Positions 7,371 to 14,514 of a stretch of 22,347 bases of DNA are shown here, piece by piece. The notes under the pieces are model-generated. The model searched no databases, was not told the DNA's origin, and worked only from the letters and a program-made list of their open reading frames with translations. Origin of the DNA: Thermoplasmata archaeon (GTDB taxonomy: Archaea; Thermoplasmatota; Thermoplasmata; Lutacidiplasmatales; UBA184); contig JASHUV010000071.1 of NCBI GenBank assembly GCA_030039825.1, positions 1 through 22,347 on the forward strand. The letters run 5' to 3'. The translations under genes were made by a program, and so were the position numbers. Position 1 is the stretch's first letter; each line of letters begins with the position of its first letter.

Positions 7371-8848
7371 GTTGGCGGGCGGCCCCAGAGCCGCGCGAGG
7401 CCCGGCTCGGACCGGGCGAGCGCGTCGATCCGCGCCACCGTCGCGGCGTCCGCGCGGATCTCCTCCGGCCACGGCCTCGGGAAACCGTCCCTCGGTCCCT
7501 TCCGCGTCGCGTCGATCCCGATCTTGCCCCCCAGGTTCGGCAGCGCGTTCGAGATCGAGAGCTGGTCCACGGGGCCCTCGACGATCTCGAGGTCCCGGGC
7601 GGGGTCGGCCTGCAGACCGACGCGGTAGAGGACCTCCGAGAGGTCGTGGACGTCGACGTCCTCGTCGACGACGACGAGGTAGCGGGTGAACATCATCTGG
7701 CCGAGCCCCCAGAGGGCGTGCATGACCTTCCGGGCCTGGCCGGGGTATCGCTTCTGGATCGCCACGATCCCGACGTTGATGAACAGCCCCTCGACGGGGA
7801 GGTTCATCTCGACGATCTCGGGGAGGAGGAGGCGGACGACCGGGAGGAAGATCCGCTCGACCGCCTTGCCGAGCACGGCGTCCTCCGTCGGCGGCTTCCC
7901 GGTGACGGTGTGGAGGTAGACCGGGCGGGCCCGACGGGTGAGATGCGTGACGTGGAGGACCGGGAACGGCTCGGGCGCGGAGTAGTAGCCGGTGTGGTCG
8001 CCGAACGGTCCCTCGACCCTCTCCTCCTTCGGATCGACGTACCCCTCGAGCACGATCTCCGACTCCGCCGGCACCTCGAGGTCGACCGTCCGGGCCCGGA
8101 CGAGGGCGAGGGGCTCCGAGCGCAGGAAGCTCGCGAAGACGAAGTTCGAGACGCCCTCGGGAACCGGGGCGAGGCCGGCGAGGAGGGTGGCGGGGTCGGC
8201 GCCGATCGCGACGGCGACCGGCATCCTCTCGCCGCGCGCCGCCCACTTCGCGAGGTTCGATCGCCCGACCCGGTGGAGCTGGGCGTGGAAGCCGAGCGTG
8301 TCGGGCCCGTACTGCTGGAGACGGTAGATCCCCGTGTGGGGCTCGCCGGTCTCCGGGTCCTTCGTCACGACGATCGGGAAGGTGATCGTGCGCCCGCCAT
8401 CGCTGGGCCAGCAGCGCGCGATCGGGAGGCGATCGAGGTCGACGCGGTCGGTCGACGCCTCCTGGCAGGGCGCGCTCGTGACGCGCGTCGGGCCGAGCGA
8501 CCGGACGGTCTTAAGGAGGTCGAGGGTGCCCCCGAGGTCGCGGAGGGCGGCGCCGATCCCCGCCGGGGGCCGCAGGCGGGCGAGCTCACCGATGCGCACG
8601 GCCGTCGCGCCGAGGTCCTCCACGCCGAGCGCCCGGGCGATCCGCCGGGTCGATCCGAGGACGTTCATCGCCACCGGCATCTCCGCCCCGACGACGTTCT
8701 CGAAGAGGAGCGCCGGCCCGTCCCGCGCGATCGTCCGACGGGCGATCTCCGTGAGCTCGAGGTCGCGGCTCACCGGCCCGTGGACCCGCAGGAGGTCCCC
8801 CGCGGACTCGAGCTCGTCGAGGAACGCCCCGAGGGACCGGAACGCCAT
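7367..8848 (-). CDS. UbiD-family prenylated-FMN-dependent decarboxylase (possibly MqnL)
   Basis: The 493-residue product has the UbiD fold signatures: GIYRLQ with catalytic R176, and EGPFGDHTGYY with E279 and D284 forming the Arg-Glu-Asp network of the family. These enzymes use prenylated FMN, made by UbiX (not in the window), to decarboxylate aromatic acids. With the overlapping UbiA gene this points to quinone synthesis. I chose ATG 8848 over the longer in-frame start at 8905. It begins at MAFRSLGAFLDELE, like other family members, and has a TATA-like TTAATA 26 nt upstream; the extra 19 residues of the longer form look like noise. By eye, the usual Asn-His-Glu metal triad appears as H171, H192 and N235, which is odd. 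Confidence 0.9.
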   Translation of the reverse strand: MAFRSLGAFLDELESAGDLLRVHGPVSRDLELTEIARRTIARDGPALLFENVVGAEMPVAMNVLGSTRRIARALGVEDLGATAVRIGELARLRPPAGIGAALRDLGGTLDLLKTVRSLGPTRVTSAPCQEASTDRVDLDRLPIARCWPSDGGRTITFPIVVTKDPETGEPHTGIYRLQQYGPDTLGFHAQLHRVGRSNLAKWAARGERMPVAVAIGADPATLLAGLAPVPEGVSNFVFASFLRSEPLALVRARTVDLEVPAESEIVLEGYVDPKEERVEGPFGDHTGYYSAPEPFPVLHVTHLTRRARPVYLHTVTGKPPTEDAVLGKAVERIFLPVVRLLLPEIVEMNLPVEGLFINVGIVAIQKRYPGQARKVMHALWGLGQMMFTRYLVVVDEDVDVHDLSEVLYRVGLQADPARDLEIVEGPVDQLSISNALPNLGGKIGIDATRKGPRDGFPRPWPEEIRADAATVARIDALARSEPGLARLWGRPPT

Positions 8849-8871
8849 CCCGCGCTCGGAGCCGGGCGCCC

Positions 8872-8877
8872 TATTAA
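8872..8877 (-). promoter_or_regulatory. TATA-like box for ubiD-ubiA
   Basis: TTAATA on the minus strand is centred about 26 nt before ATG 8848, the spacing of a leaderless archaeal promoter. It is what decides the shorter UbiD start. Confidence 0.6.
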
Positions 8878-8889
8878 GGCGGGACGGCG

Positions 8890-8897
8890 CGTTAAGC
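8890..8897 (+). promoter_or_regulatory. Weak TATA-like element for the HTH_10 gene
   Basis: CGTTAAGC is the only AT-richer patch on the plus-strand side of this 77-nt divergent spacer. It lies about 32 nt before ATG 8926. The match is weak. Confidence 0.35.
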
Positions 8898-8925
8898 GGG
8901 TTCACCCGGGAACCTCCGGCCGACG

Positions 8926-9648
8926 ATGCGGACCGTCACCCTCGAGCTCGCGACCGCCGACCTCACCGCGCTCGGCGTGATCCCGGCGCGCTTCTTCGAC
9001 CGGTACGAGGAGGTCGAACTCCTCGAGACCCTTCGGCTCGAACGGGGCTCCCGGCTCCAGCTCCTCCGACTGCGGCGCCGGGGGGCTCTGCGCACCGCGG
9101 CCGAGCTCGAGCGCGAATCCCGTCGGATCCGCCGGCTCTACGGGCTCGCCGGCTTCGAGCTCGTCGAGCGTCGCCCGCGGACCCGGGACTACCTCCTCTT
9201 CGTCCGGCAGCGCAATCCTCCCGGTCTGAGGGCCCTCATCGACGTCGCCGGGGGCGACATCGTCCCGACCGCGCCGTTCCGCCTCGGCCCGGAGCGCACG
9301 ATCGCGACGTTCCGCGCCGAGGAGCGGGCGCTCCGGCGGGTCCTCGAGCGGCTCGGACGGATGGGGCTCACCTACCGGGTCCTGCGAACGTCCCGCCGGC
9401 CGTCGTTCGACGAGCCGGGCGGAGGGGAGCTCACGCCTCGGCAGCGGGAGGTCCTCGCCCGGGCCTGGACCCTCGGCCACTACGCGATCCCTCGGCGCAT
9501 CACGCTCGCCCGGCTCGCCCGGTTGACCGGGCAGAGTCCCCCGGCGCTCGGCAAGATGCTCCGCCGGGCCGAGCGGACGCTCGTGGGGCGCTACCTCGCC
9601 GCCGAACCCCCGGGACCGCCCGGGACGGCCGCCGAGCCCGAAGGGTAG
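8926..9648 (+). CDS. HTH_10 (Bat-like) transcriptional regulator
   Basis: This 240-residue protein has a C-terminal HTH_10 domain at about 169-223. The characteristic pattern reads LTPRQREVLARA, GHYAIPR, then TLARLARLTG and LRRAERTLVGRYL. The first ~160 residues form an alpha/beta regulatory region without a motif I recognise. This resembles the N-terminal part of bacterio-opsin-activator-type archaeal regulators, which usually sense a small molecule or redox state. It lacks the PAS and GAF domains of full-length Bat proteins. It is transcribed away from ubiD across a 77-nt spacer, so it could control the UbiD-UbiA pair, itself, or both. dut follows after 27 nt on the same strand. The last ~15 residues are a Pro/Gly/Ala tail. 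Confidence 0.85.
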   Translation: MRTVTLELATADLTALGVIPARFFDRYEEVELLETLRLERGSRLQLLRLRRRGALRTAAELERESRRIRRLYGLAGFELVERRPRTRDYLLFVRQRNPPGLRALIDVAGGDIVPTAPFRLGPERTIATFRAEERALRRVLERLGRMGLTYRVLRTSRRPSFDEPGGGELTPRQREVLARAWTLGHYAIPRRITLARLARLTGQSPPALGKMLRRAERTLVGRYLAAEPPGPPGTAAEPEG

Positions 9649-9675
9649 AAGTCCGAGAAATCGTCGGGGCCCCGG

Positions 9676-10119
9676 ATGGCGCGCGCTCCCGGCCGGGTCG
9701 TCGTCGAGCGGGTCGAGGGCGCGCCGGCCCTGCCCCTTCCGGCCCGGGCGACGTCGGGCTCCGCCTGCTTCGACCTCGCGGCGGCCGAGTCCGTCCGGCT
9801 GACGCGGCGGGCGGTGACCCTCGTCCGTACCGGGGTGAGGATGCGGGCGCCCGCCGGCACGTTCCTCGAGGTCCGCCCGCGCAGCGGGCTCGCGACGCGG
9901 GGGGTCCTGATGGTCAACGCGCCCGGCACGATCGACCGCGATTATTCCGGTGAGATCCGGGTGCCGCTGACGTATCTCTTCACCGGGAGCTACGAGATCC
10001 GTGCCGGCGACCGGATCGGACAGGTCCGGCTCGCCGCCGACCGGCCGACCGTCTTCCGCGAGGGCCGCGTCGCGCCGAGGGCGAGCCGCCGGGGCGGGTT
10101 CGGCAGCACCGGGCGCTGA
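9676..10119 (+). CDS. dut: dUTP diphosphatase (trimeric dUTPase)
   Basis: The 147-residue protein shows all five trimeric dUTPase motifs in order: SACFDLAA (29-36), RPRSGLA (67-73), GTIDRDYSGEI (84-94, catalytic D87), GDRIGQVR (111-118) and RGGFGSTG (139-146). It hydrolyses dUTP to dUMP and diphosphate, which keeps uracil out of DNA and feeds dTMP synthesis. Length and motif spacing are normal for the family. The Phe of motif 5 that stacks on the base is present. It starts 27 nt after the HTH_10 stop with no clear promoter of its own, so cotranscription is likely. It converges on the helicase gene with a 6-nt gap. Confidence 0.95.
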   Translation: MARAPGRVVVERVEGAPALPLPARATSGSACFDLAAAESVRLTRRAVTLVRTGVRMRAPAGTFLEVRPRSGLATRGVLMVNAPGTIDRDYSGEIRVPLTYLFTGSYEIRAGDRIGQVRLAADRPTVFREGRVAPRASRRGGFGSTGR

Positions 10120-10125
10120 GCCGTC

Positions 10126-11727
10126 CTACGGCGCCCCGGGGAACTCCTCCAGGGAGCGCTGGACGACGTGGACCGGCGGGGGCCGGACGGCGCCGCGCCG
10201 GGCCTCCTCCTCGATCGCCTCGAGCATCTCGTGCATGCGCCGCTCCTTCCGGGAGGCCGACCGCTGCAGGCCGACGTCCCGCGTTCCGGACGCGACGAGG
10301 ACGACGACGCGCCCGGACCGGGCCCTCCCGGTGCGGCCCCGCCGCTGGATCGAGCGGATGACGTCGGGGACGGGCTCGTAGAACACCACGAGGTCGGTGC
10401 TCGGCACGTCGAGCCCCTCCTCCGCGACCGAGGTCGCGACGAGGCAGTTGATCGTCCCCGATCGGAACTCCTCGAGGCGGGCGACCTGTTCGCGCTGGTT
10501 CATCCCGACGTCCTCCCCGTGCGTGCCCTGGCCCACGAATCGGGCGGGGCGGACGTGGGGGTCCCCGGCCGCCGTGAGCTCGCGGAGGAGGACGTCGGCG
10601 GTCTGGCGGTACTGAGTGAACACGATCACACGGGACTCGGGAGCCCGGGCGAGCTGCTCGCGGACGATCGCGACGGTCCTCTCGACCTTCGGGTGCTCGA
10701 TCGCGAGGCCGCGGAGCCGGGCCTCGACCTCGACGATCTCCGGGTCCCCGAGGAACGCCCGGAGCGCCGGGGAGGCGCGCATTTCGTGCTGGCGCCCGAG
10801 GAACGCCCGGAGCGCCTCCACCCCCTGCGTCTCGACGAGCTCGAGCGCGTGAGCGGCCTTCATCGCCGCCGCCTGGGCCGTGACGGCGGCCCAGAGGCCC
10901 GCCGAGCCGGGTTCGTGCCGCGCCCGGACCGCGGCGAGCTCACCGTGAAGGCGCGCTCCGGCGTCGAGCAACGGCCGACGGCCGCTCGCCCCCGCCGGGA
11001 GACGCCCGAGGGCGACGAGCCGGTCCGTGTGGCCCCGGAGCGCAGTGCGGAGCCGGACGGCGAGGTGCTGGACCTCGGCGGGGACCTCGACCTCGACCGG
11101 CTCGACGCCGATCCCGTGGGCGTACGGCGCGACGTCGGGGTCCTCCGCCGTGCGGTACTCGACGTGCTCGATCCCGAGGTTCGCCCAGACCTCCCGGATC
11201 GTCGCCGCGCGGGCCCCCGGAGAGGCCGTCATCGCGAGGACCCGGACCCGGGGCCCGGCCGCGTTCGCGCGCCCGATCGCGACGTACGGGTAGTCGCCGA
11301 CCGCCCGGTGGGCCTCGTCGACGACGAGGAGCGCGAGCGAATCGAGCGGGAAGTCGCCCCGCGCGAGGTCGTTCGCGACGACCTGCGGGGTCGCCACGAT
11401 CACCTGGGGCGGGCGGAGTCGCTCCGATCGCTCGCTCGGCCCGACCTCCCCCGTGAGAACGACCGGGGGCGGGGCGAGGAGCGCCTCGGCGAGGGTCTTG
11501 CCGTGCTGGACGACGAGCGGCCGCGTCGGCGCCATGAGGAGGACCGAGCGGGTGGGATGCCGGCGCAACGTCTCGGCGATGACGCGGAGCGCGACCGCGG
11601 TCTTGCCGAGTCCGGTGGGGAGGACGACGAGGGTGTTGCGATCGAGGGCAGCGTCGGCGATACGGGCCTGGTAGAGCCGATCCTCGAGGAGCCCGGGACG
11701 GAGGCGGGGATGCTCGACGGTGGCCAT
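10126..11727 (-). CDS. hef: Hef/FANCM-like superfamily 2 DNA helicase, helicase-only form
   Basis: This 533-residue SF2 helicase has PTGLGKT (37-43, Walker A), APTRPLVVQH (Ia), DEAH (137-140), TAS (167-169), a helical insertion with mixed basic/acidic content, VIVFTQYRQTAD (IV), ATSVAEEGLD (V) and QRRGRTGR (461-468, VI). The motif V-VI segment, including FYEPVP, is diagnostic for the archaeal Hef / FANCM / Mph1 group, which acts on stalled forks and branched DNA. Full-length Hef has an XPF-type nuclease plus HhH at the C-terminus. Here only about 65 residues follow motif VI, so the nuclease is absent. I start at ATG 11727, where similarity begins, because the 70 upstream residues of the longer frame look like noise. 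A TATA-like box lies about 31 nt before this ATG. Confidence 0.92.
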   Translation of the reverse strand: MATVEHPRLRPGLLEDRLYQARIADAALDRNTLVVLPTGLGKTAVALRVIAETLRRHPTRSVLLMAPTRPLVVQHGKTLAEALLAPPPVVLTGEVGPSERSERLRPPQVIVATPQVVANDLARGDFPLDSLALLVVDEAHRAVGDYPYVAIGRANAAGPRVRVLAMTASPGARAATIREVWANLGIEHVEYRTAEDPDVAPYAHGIGVEPVEVEVPAEVQHLAVRLRTALRGHTDRLVALGRLPAGASGRRPLLDAGARLHGELAAVRARHEPGSAGLWAAVTAQAAAMKAAHALELVETQGVEALRAFLGRQHEMRASPALRAFLGDPEIVEVEARLRGLAIEHPKVERTVAIVREQLARAPESRVIVFTQYRQTADVLLRELTAAGDPHVRPARFVGQGTHGEDVGMNQREQVARLEEFRSGTINCLVATSVAEEGLDVPSTDLVVFYEPVPDVIRSIQRRGRTGRARSGRVVVLVASGTRDVGLQRSASRKERRMHEMLEAIEEEARRGAVRPPPVHVVQRSLEEFPGAP

Positions 11728-11754
11728 CGCGGGGCGTCGAGAGGAGCGACATCC

Positions 11755-11762
11755 GATTAAGG
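11755..11762. promoter_or_regulatory. TATA-like box between divergent hef and glycosyltransferase genes
   Basis: GATTAAGG on the plus strand (CCTTAATC on the minus strand) is the only AT-rich element between the two genes. Its centre is about 31 nt before the hef ATG (11727) and 25 nt before TTG 11783 of the glycosyltransferase. It could serve either direction or both. It decides the TTG start of the glycosyltransferase. Confidence 0.5.
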
Positions 11763-11782
11763 TCCCCCGCCTCCGACCGACG

Positions 11783-12922
11783 TTGGTCGCCCTCCTTTGG
11801 CTCGTCCTCGTCGTCGGGCTCGGGGTCGCCGCGCTCCTCGTCCAGGGGGTCGCGGTCCTCCTGGCGGTCGCGATGCCGCGCCTCGACCCGCGGCCCCCGG
11901 ACCCGGGGAGGTCCTGGCCGAGCGTCGGTGTCGTCATCGCCGCCCGGAACGAGGAGGAGGACCTCGGGCCGTGCCTCGACGACCTGCTCGCCCAGGACTA
12001 CCCCGGCCTCGACATCGTCGTTGTCGACGGCGGGTCGTCCGACCGGACCCGGGAGGTGGCTCGCGCGCGGGCCCCGAGGGTCCGGCTCCTCGAGGAGCCG
12101 CCTCTGCCGCCGGGTTGGGTCGGGAAGTCGTGGGCGTGCGAGACGGGGCAGAAGGAGGTCCGGGGCGACTGGATCCTCTTCGCCGACGCCGACATCCGGG
12201 CCGCGCCGAGCGCGCTCCGCGCCGCCCTCGAGTGGGGGCAGGAGGAGAAGGCCGATCTCGTCACCCTCGCGCCGCGGTTCGAGACCGGGAGCTTCTGGGA
12301 ACGCGTCATCCTGCCGTTCTACGCCCAGATGGTGCTCACCTACTTCCGGACCCCCCGGGTGAACCGGCCCGACTCCCGGGCCGCGATGGCGAACGGACAG
12401 TTCACCCTGGTCCGACGGGCCGGATACGAGGCGGTCGGGGGCCACCGGGCCGTCCGGACGGCCGTGCTCGAGGACGTCGCGCTCGCCCGTCGGTACCGGT
12501 CGGCCGGCCGAACGATGCGGGTCGCCTGGGCGCCCGACCTCCTTTCCACCCGGATGTACCGCGACCGCCACGAGATGTTCGAGGGCCTCCTCAAGAACGT
12601 CCACGGGACGCACTTCTCGTCGGTCCGGCAGGGGGCCTTCCTCGCCGGCCTCGTCGCCTTCTTCTGGCTCCCGTTCGCGATCCTGCCGGTCGGCCTCCTC
12701 GCGGGCTCGCCCTGGGTCGCCGGGTTCGGACTCCTCCTCGCCGTCCTCCTGTTCGTGAAGCATGTGGCGTTCGCGCGGGGCCTTCGGACCCCCGCCGCCT
12801 ACGGCCTCCTCTTCCCGATCGCCGTGGGGTTCTACGTCGTCCTCCTGGCCACCTCGCTCGCGCGGGGCGCCCGCGGCGACGCCCTTCGATGGAAGGGCCG
12901 ACGCTACGCGCTCGAGCGATAG
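11783..12922 (+). CDS. Membrane family-2 glycosyltransferase, HpnB/CrtQ-like
   Basis: The 379-residue protein has an N-terminal membrane segment, a GT2 catalytic domain (VVIAARNEEED, DGGSSDRT at 82-89, DAD at 135-137, then the LEDVALARR acidic motif) and about three C-terminal membrane segments. The stretch GWVGKSWA (111-118) is the mark of the HpnB / CrtQ-like group, where known members act on hopanoid-associated or carotenoid lipids. The active site should face the cytoplasm and use a nucleotide-sugar. The frame stays open to GTG 11720, but that start lies inside the divergent hef coding region. TTG 11783 begins the hydrophobic segment exactly 25 nt after the TATA-like box, so I prefer it. 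An aldehyde dehydrogenase follows after 51 nt. The acceptor is unknown. Confidence 0.85.
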   Translation: MVALLWLVLVVGLGVAALLVQGVAVLLAVAMPRLDPRPPDPGRSWPSVGVVIAARNEEEDLGPCLDDLLAQDYPGLDIVVVDGGSSDRTREVARARAPRVRLLEEPPLPPGWVGKSWACETGQKEVRGDWILFADADIRAAPSALRAALEWGQEEKADLVTLAPRFETGSFWERVILPFYAQMVLTYFRTPRVNRPDSRAAMANGQFTLVRRAGYEAVGGHRAVRTAVLEDVALARRYRSAGRTMRVAWAPDLLSTRMYRDRHEMFEGLLKNVHGTHFSSVRQGAFLAGLVAFFWLPFAILPVGLLAGSPWVAGFGLLLAVLLFVKHVAFARGLRTPAAYGLLFPIAVGFYVVLLATSLARGARGDALRWKGRRYALER

Positions 12923-12940
12923 ACCGCCCGAACCGGGAAC

Positions 12941-12948
12941 GGTTATGG
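12941..12948 (+). promoter_or_regulatory. TATA-like element before the aldehyde dehydrogenase gene
   Basis: GGTTATGG lies about 29 nt upstream of ATG 12974, inside the 51-nt gap after the glycosyltransferase. The same octamer precedes tRNA-Leu, which supports a promoter role. The dehydrogenase could therefore have its own transcript. Confidence 0.4.
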
Positions 12949-12973
12949 GGAGGACGGCGCTCGCGCGCCGCCG

Positions 12974-14452
12974 ATGAGCGCCACGCCGGAAGGCACGTTC
13001 GAGCTCCTCATCGGGGGGGCCGAGGTCCCGGCCGCCTCCGGGGCCCACCGGACCCTCGTCGATCCCGCCACGAACCGGGCGCTCGCCGAGTCCGCGAGCG
13101 GCGGGGCCGACGACGCCCGCCACGCGATGGAGGCCGCCGAGGCGGCGTTCCGGGGCTCGTGGTGGGCGACGGACGACGGCGGCCGCCGCGGGAGGGCCCT
13201 CGGCAAGCTCGCCCGGCTCCTCGAGGAGAGGGCCGAATCGTTCGCCCGCCTCGAGGCGCTCAGCATGGGCAAGACGATCCGGGAGTCCCGGCTCGACATG
13301 GGGTTCGTCGTCCGGACCCTCGAGTACGCCGCCGGACTCGCGGACAAGGTCCAGGGCGAGACCATCCCCGTGCCCGGGCCCCGTCTCGACCTCACGCTGC
13401 GCGAGCCGCTCGGCGTCACCGTTCACATCGCGCCGTGGAACTATCCGCTCCTCCTCGCCGTCCGGTCGGTCGCCCCGGCGCTCGCCGCCGGTAACGCGGC
13501 GGTCCTGAAGCCGGCGAGCCTGACCCCGCTCACCGCCGTGGCCCTCGCCCGGCTCGCGAAGGACGCGGGCCTCCCGGACGGGATCCTCAACGTGGTCAGC
13601 GGGCCGGGCGCGGAGGTCGGCGAGGCCCTCCTGCGCGACCCGCGCTGCCGCTCGGTCTCCTTCACGGGCGGGACGGAGGCCGGTCGGAGGATCGCCGAGC
13701 TCGCGGCCCAGCGGCTCGTTCCGGCGACGCTCGAGCTCGGGGGCAAGGGCCCCGTCGTGGTCCTTCCCGACGCCGACCTCGACCGGGCGGCCCGGGGCAT
13801 CGCCTTCGGGATCTTCGGCAACGCCGGCCAGATGTGCTGGGCCGGGTCCCGCCTCCTCGTCCAGGCCTCGATCGCGGGCCCCCTCCTCGAGAGGATCGGG
13901 CGGATCGCCGAGAAGTACGTGCTCGGGCCGGGGATCGCCGAGGCGACGGAGATGGGCCCCCTCTCCTCCTCCGGCCACCTCGCGACCGTGACCTCCTTCA
14001 TCGACGACGCCCGCTCCGACGGCGCCCGGATCGTCGTCGGCGGGACACGACCCGCCCAACCGGAGCTCGCCGAGGGCAACTTCCTCCGGCCGACGGTCCT
14101 CGCCGATCTCCCGAGCGGGAGCCGGGCGCTCCGCGAGGAGATCTTCGGCCCGGTCCTCGCGGCCACGACCTTCCAGGACGCCGAGGAGGCCGTCCGGATC
14201 GCGAACGACACCCGCTACGGGCTCTTCGCCTCCGTCTGGGCGAGGGAGCTCGCGAGCGCGCTTCCCCTCGCCCGACGGCTCGAGTCGGGGATGGTCAGCA
14301 TCAACGAGTCGCCGGTGACGTTCCCCCAGACGCCGTTCGCCGGCTACAAGGAGAGCGGCCTCGGCTTCGAGCAGGGGATCGACGCCGTAACCTACTACAC
14401 GCGCCGTAAGAACGTCCTCGTCAACTACGGGTCCCCGAAGCCGAGGGCGTAG
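12974..14452 (+). CDS. NAD(P)-dependent aldehyde dehydrogenase
   Basis: This 492-residue protein is a full-length ALDH-superfamily enzyme. It has APWNYP with N156, K179 in LKPAS, SFTGGTEAG (229-237), ELGGKGP with the general base E254, and the nucleophile C288 in NAGQMCWAG. EEIFGPV and the C-terminal PFAGYKESG are also present. It oxidises an aldehyde to the acid with NAD(P)+ in the cytoplasm. The sequence looks closest to the broad betaine-aldehyde / succinate-semialdehyde group, but the substrate cannot be read from motifs. The glycosyltransferase upstream recalls staphyloxanthin clusters, where a glycosyltransferase and an aldehyde dehydrogenase act on the same carotenoid; that parallel is speculative. 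A TATA-like element precedes it. Confidence 0.93.
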   Translation: MSATPEGTFELLIGGAEVPAASGAHRTLVDPATNRALAESASGGADDARHAMEAAEAAFRGSWWATDDGGRRGRALGKLARLLEERAESFARLEALSMGKTIRESRLDMGFVVRTLEYAAGLADKVQGETIPVPGPRLDLTLREPLGVTVHIAPWNYPLLLAVRSVAPALAAGNAAVLKPASLTPLTAVALARLAKDAGLPDGILNVVSGPGAEVGEALLRDPRCRSVSFTGGTEAGRRIAELAAQRLVPATLELGGKGPVVVLPDADLDRAARGIAFGIFGNAGQMCWAGSRLLVQASIAGPLLERIGRIAEKYVLGPGIAEATEMGPLSSSGHLATVTSFIDDARSDGARIVVGGTRPAQPELAEGNFLRPTVLADLPSGSRALREEIFGPVLAATTFQDAEEAVRIANDTRYGLFASVWARELASALPLARRLESGMVSINESPVTFPQTPFAGYKESGLGFEQGIDAVTYYTRRKNVLVNYGSPKPRA

Positions 14453-14514
14453 GGCCGCGCCCCGGGTACGTACGAAGGGAGGATAGCCCCCCTCCCGGCT
14501 GCCCGGGGACCGCC

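Noticed and set aside
7371..8246. Upstream extension of the UbiA open frame
   Set aside because: It runs out of frame through UbiD coding sequence. The GTG at 7370 with GTGA overlap is the credible start.
11728..11937. 70-residue N-terminal extension of the helicase
   Set aside because: It is low-complexity Arg/Thr/Ser sequence overlapping the divergent glycosyltransferase, and it lies upstream of the likely promoter.
10940..14059. Minus-strand 1039-codon open frame opposite the glycosyltransferase and aldehyde dehydrogenase
   Set aside because: The long absence of stops follows from GC-rich codons on the other strand. The plus strand holds full motif sets for both enzymes, while this frame has none except a stretch of out-of-phase helicase sequence.
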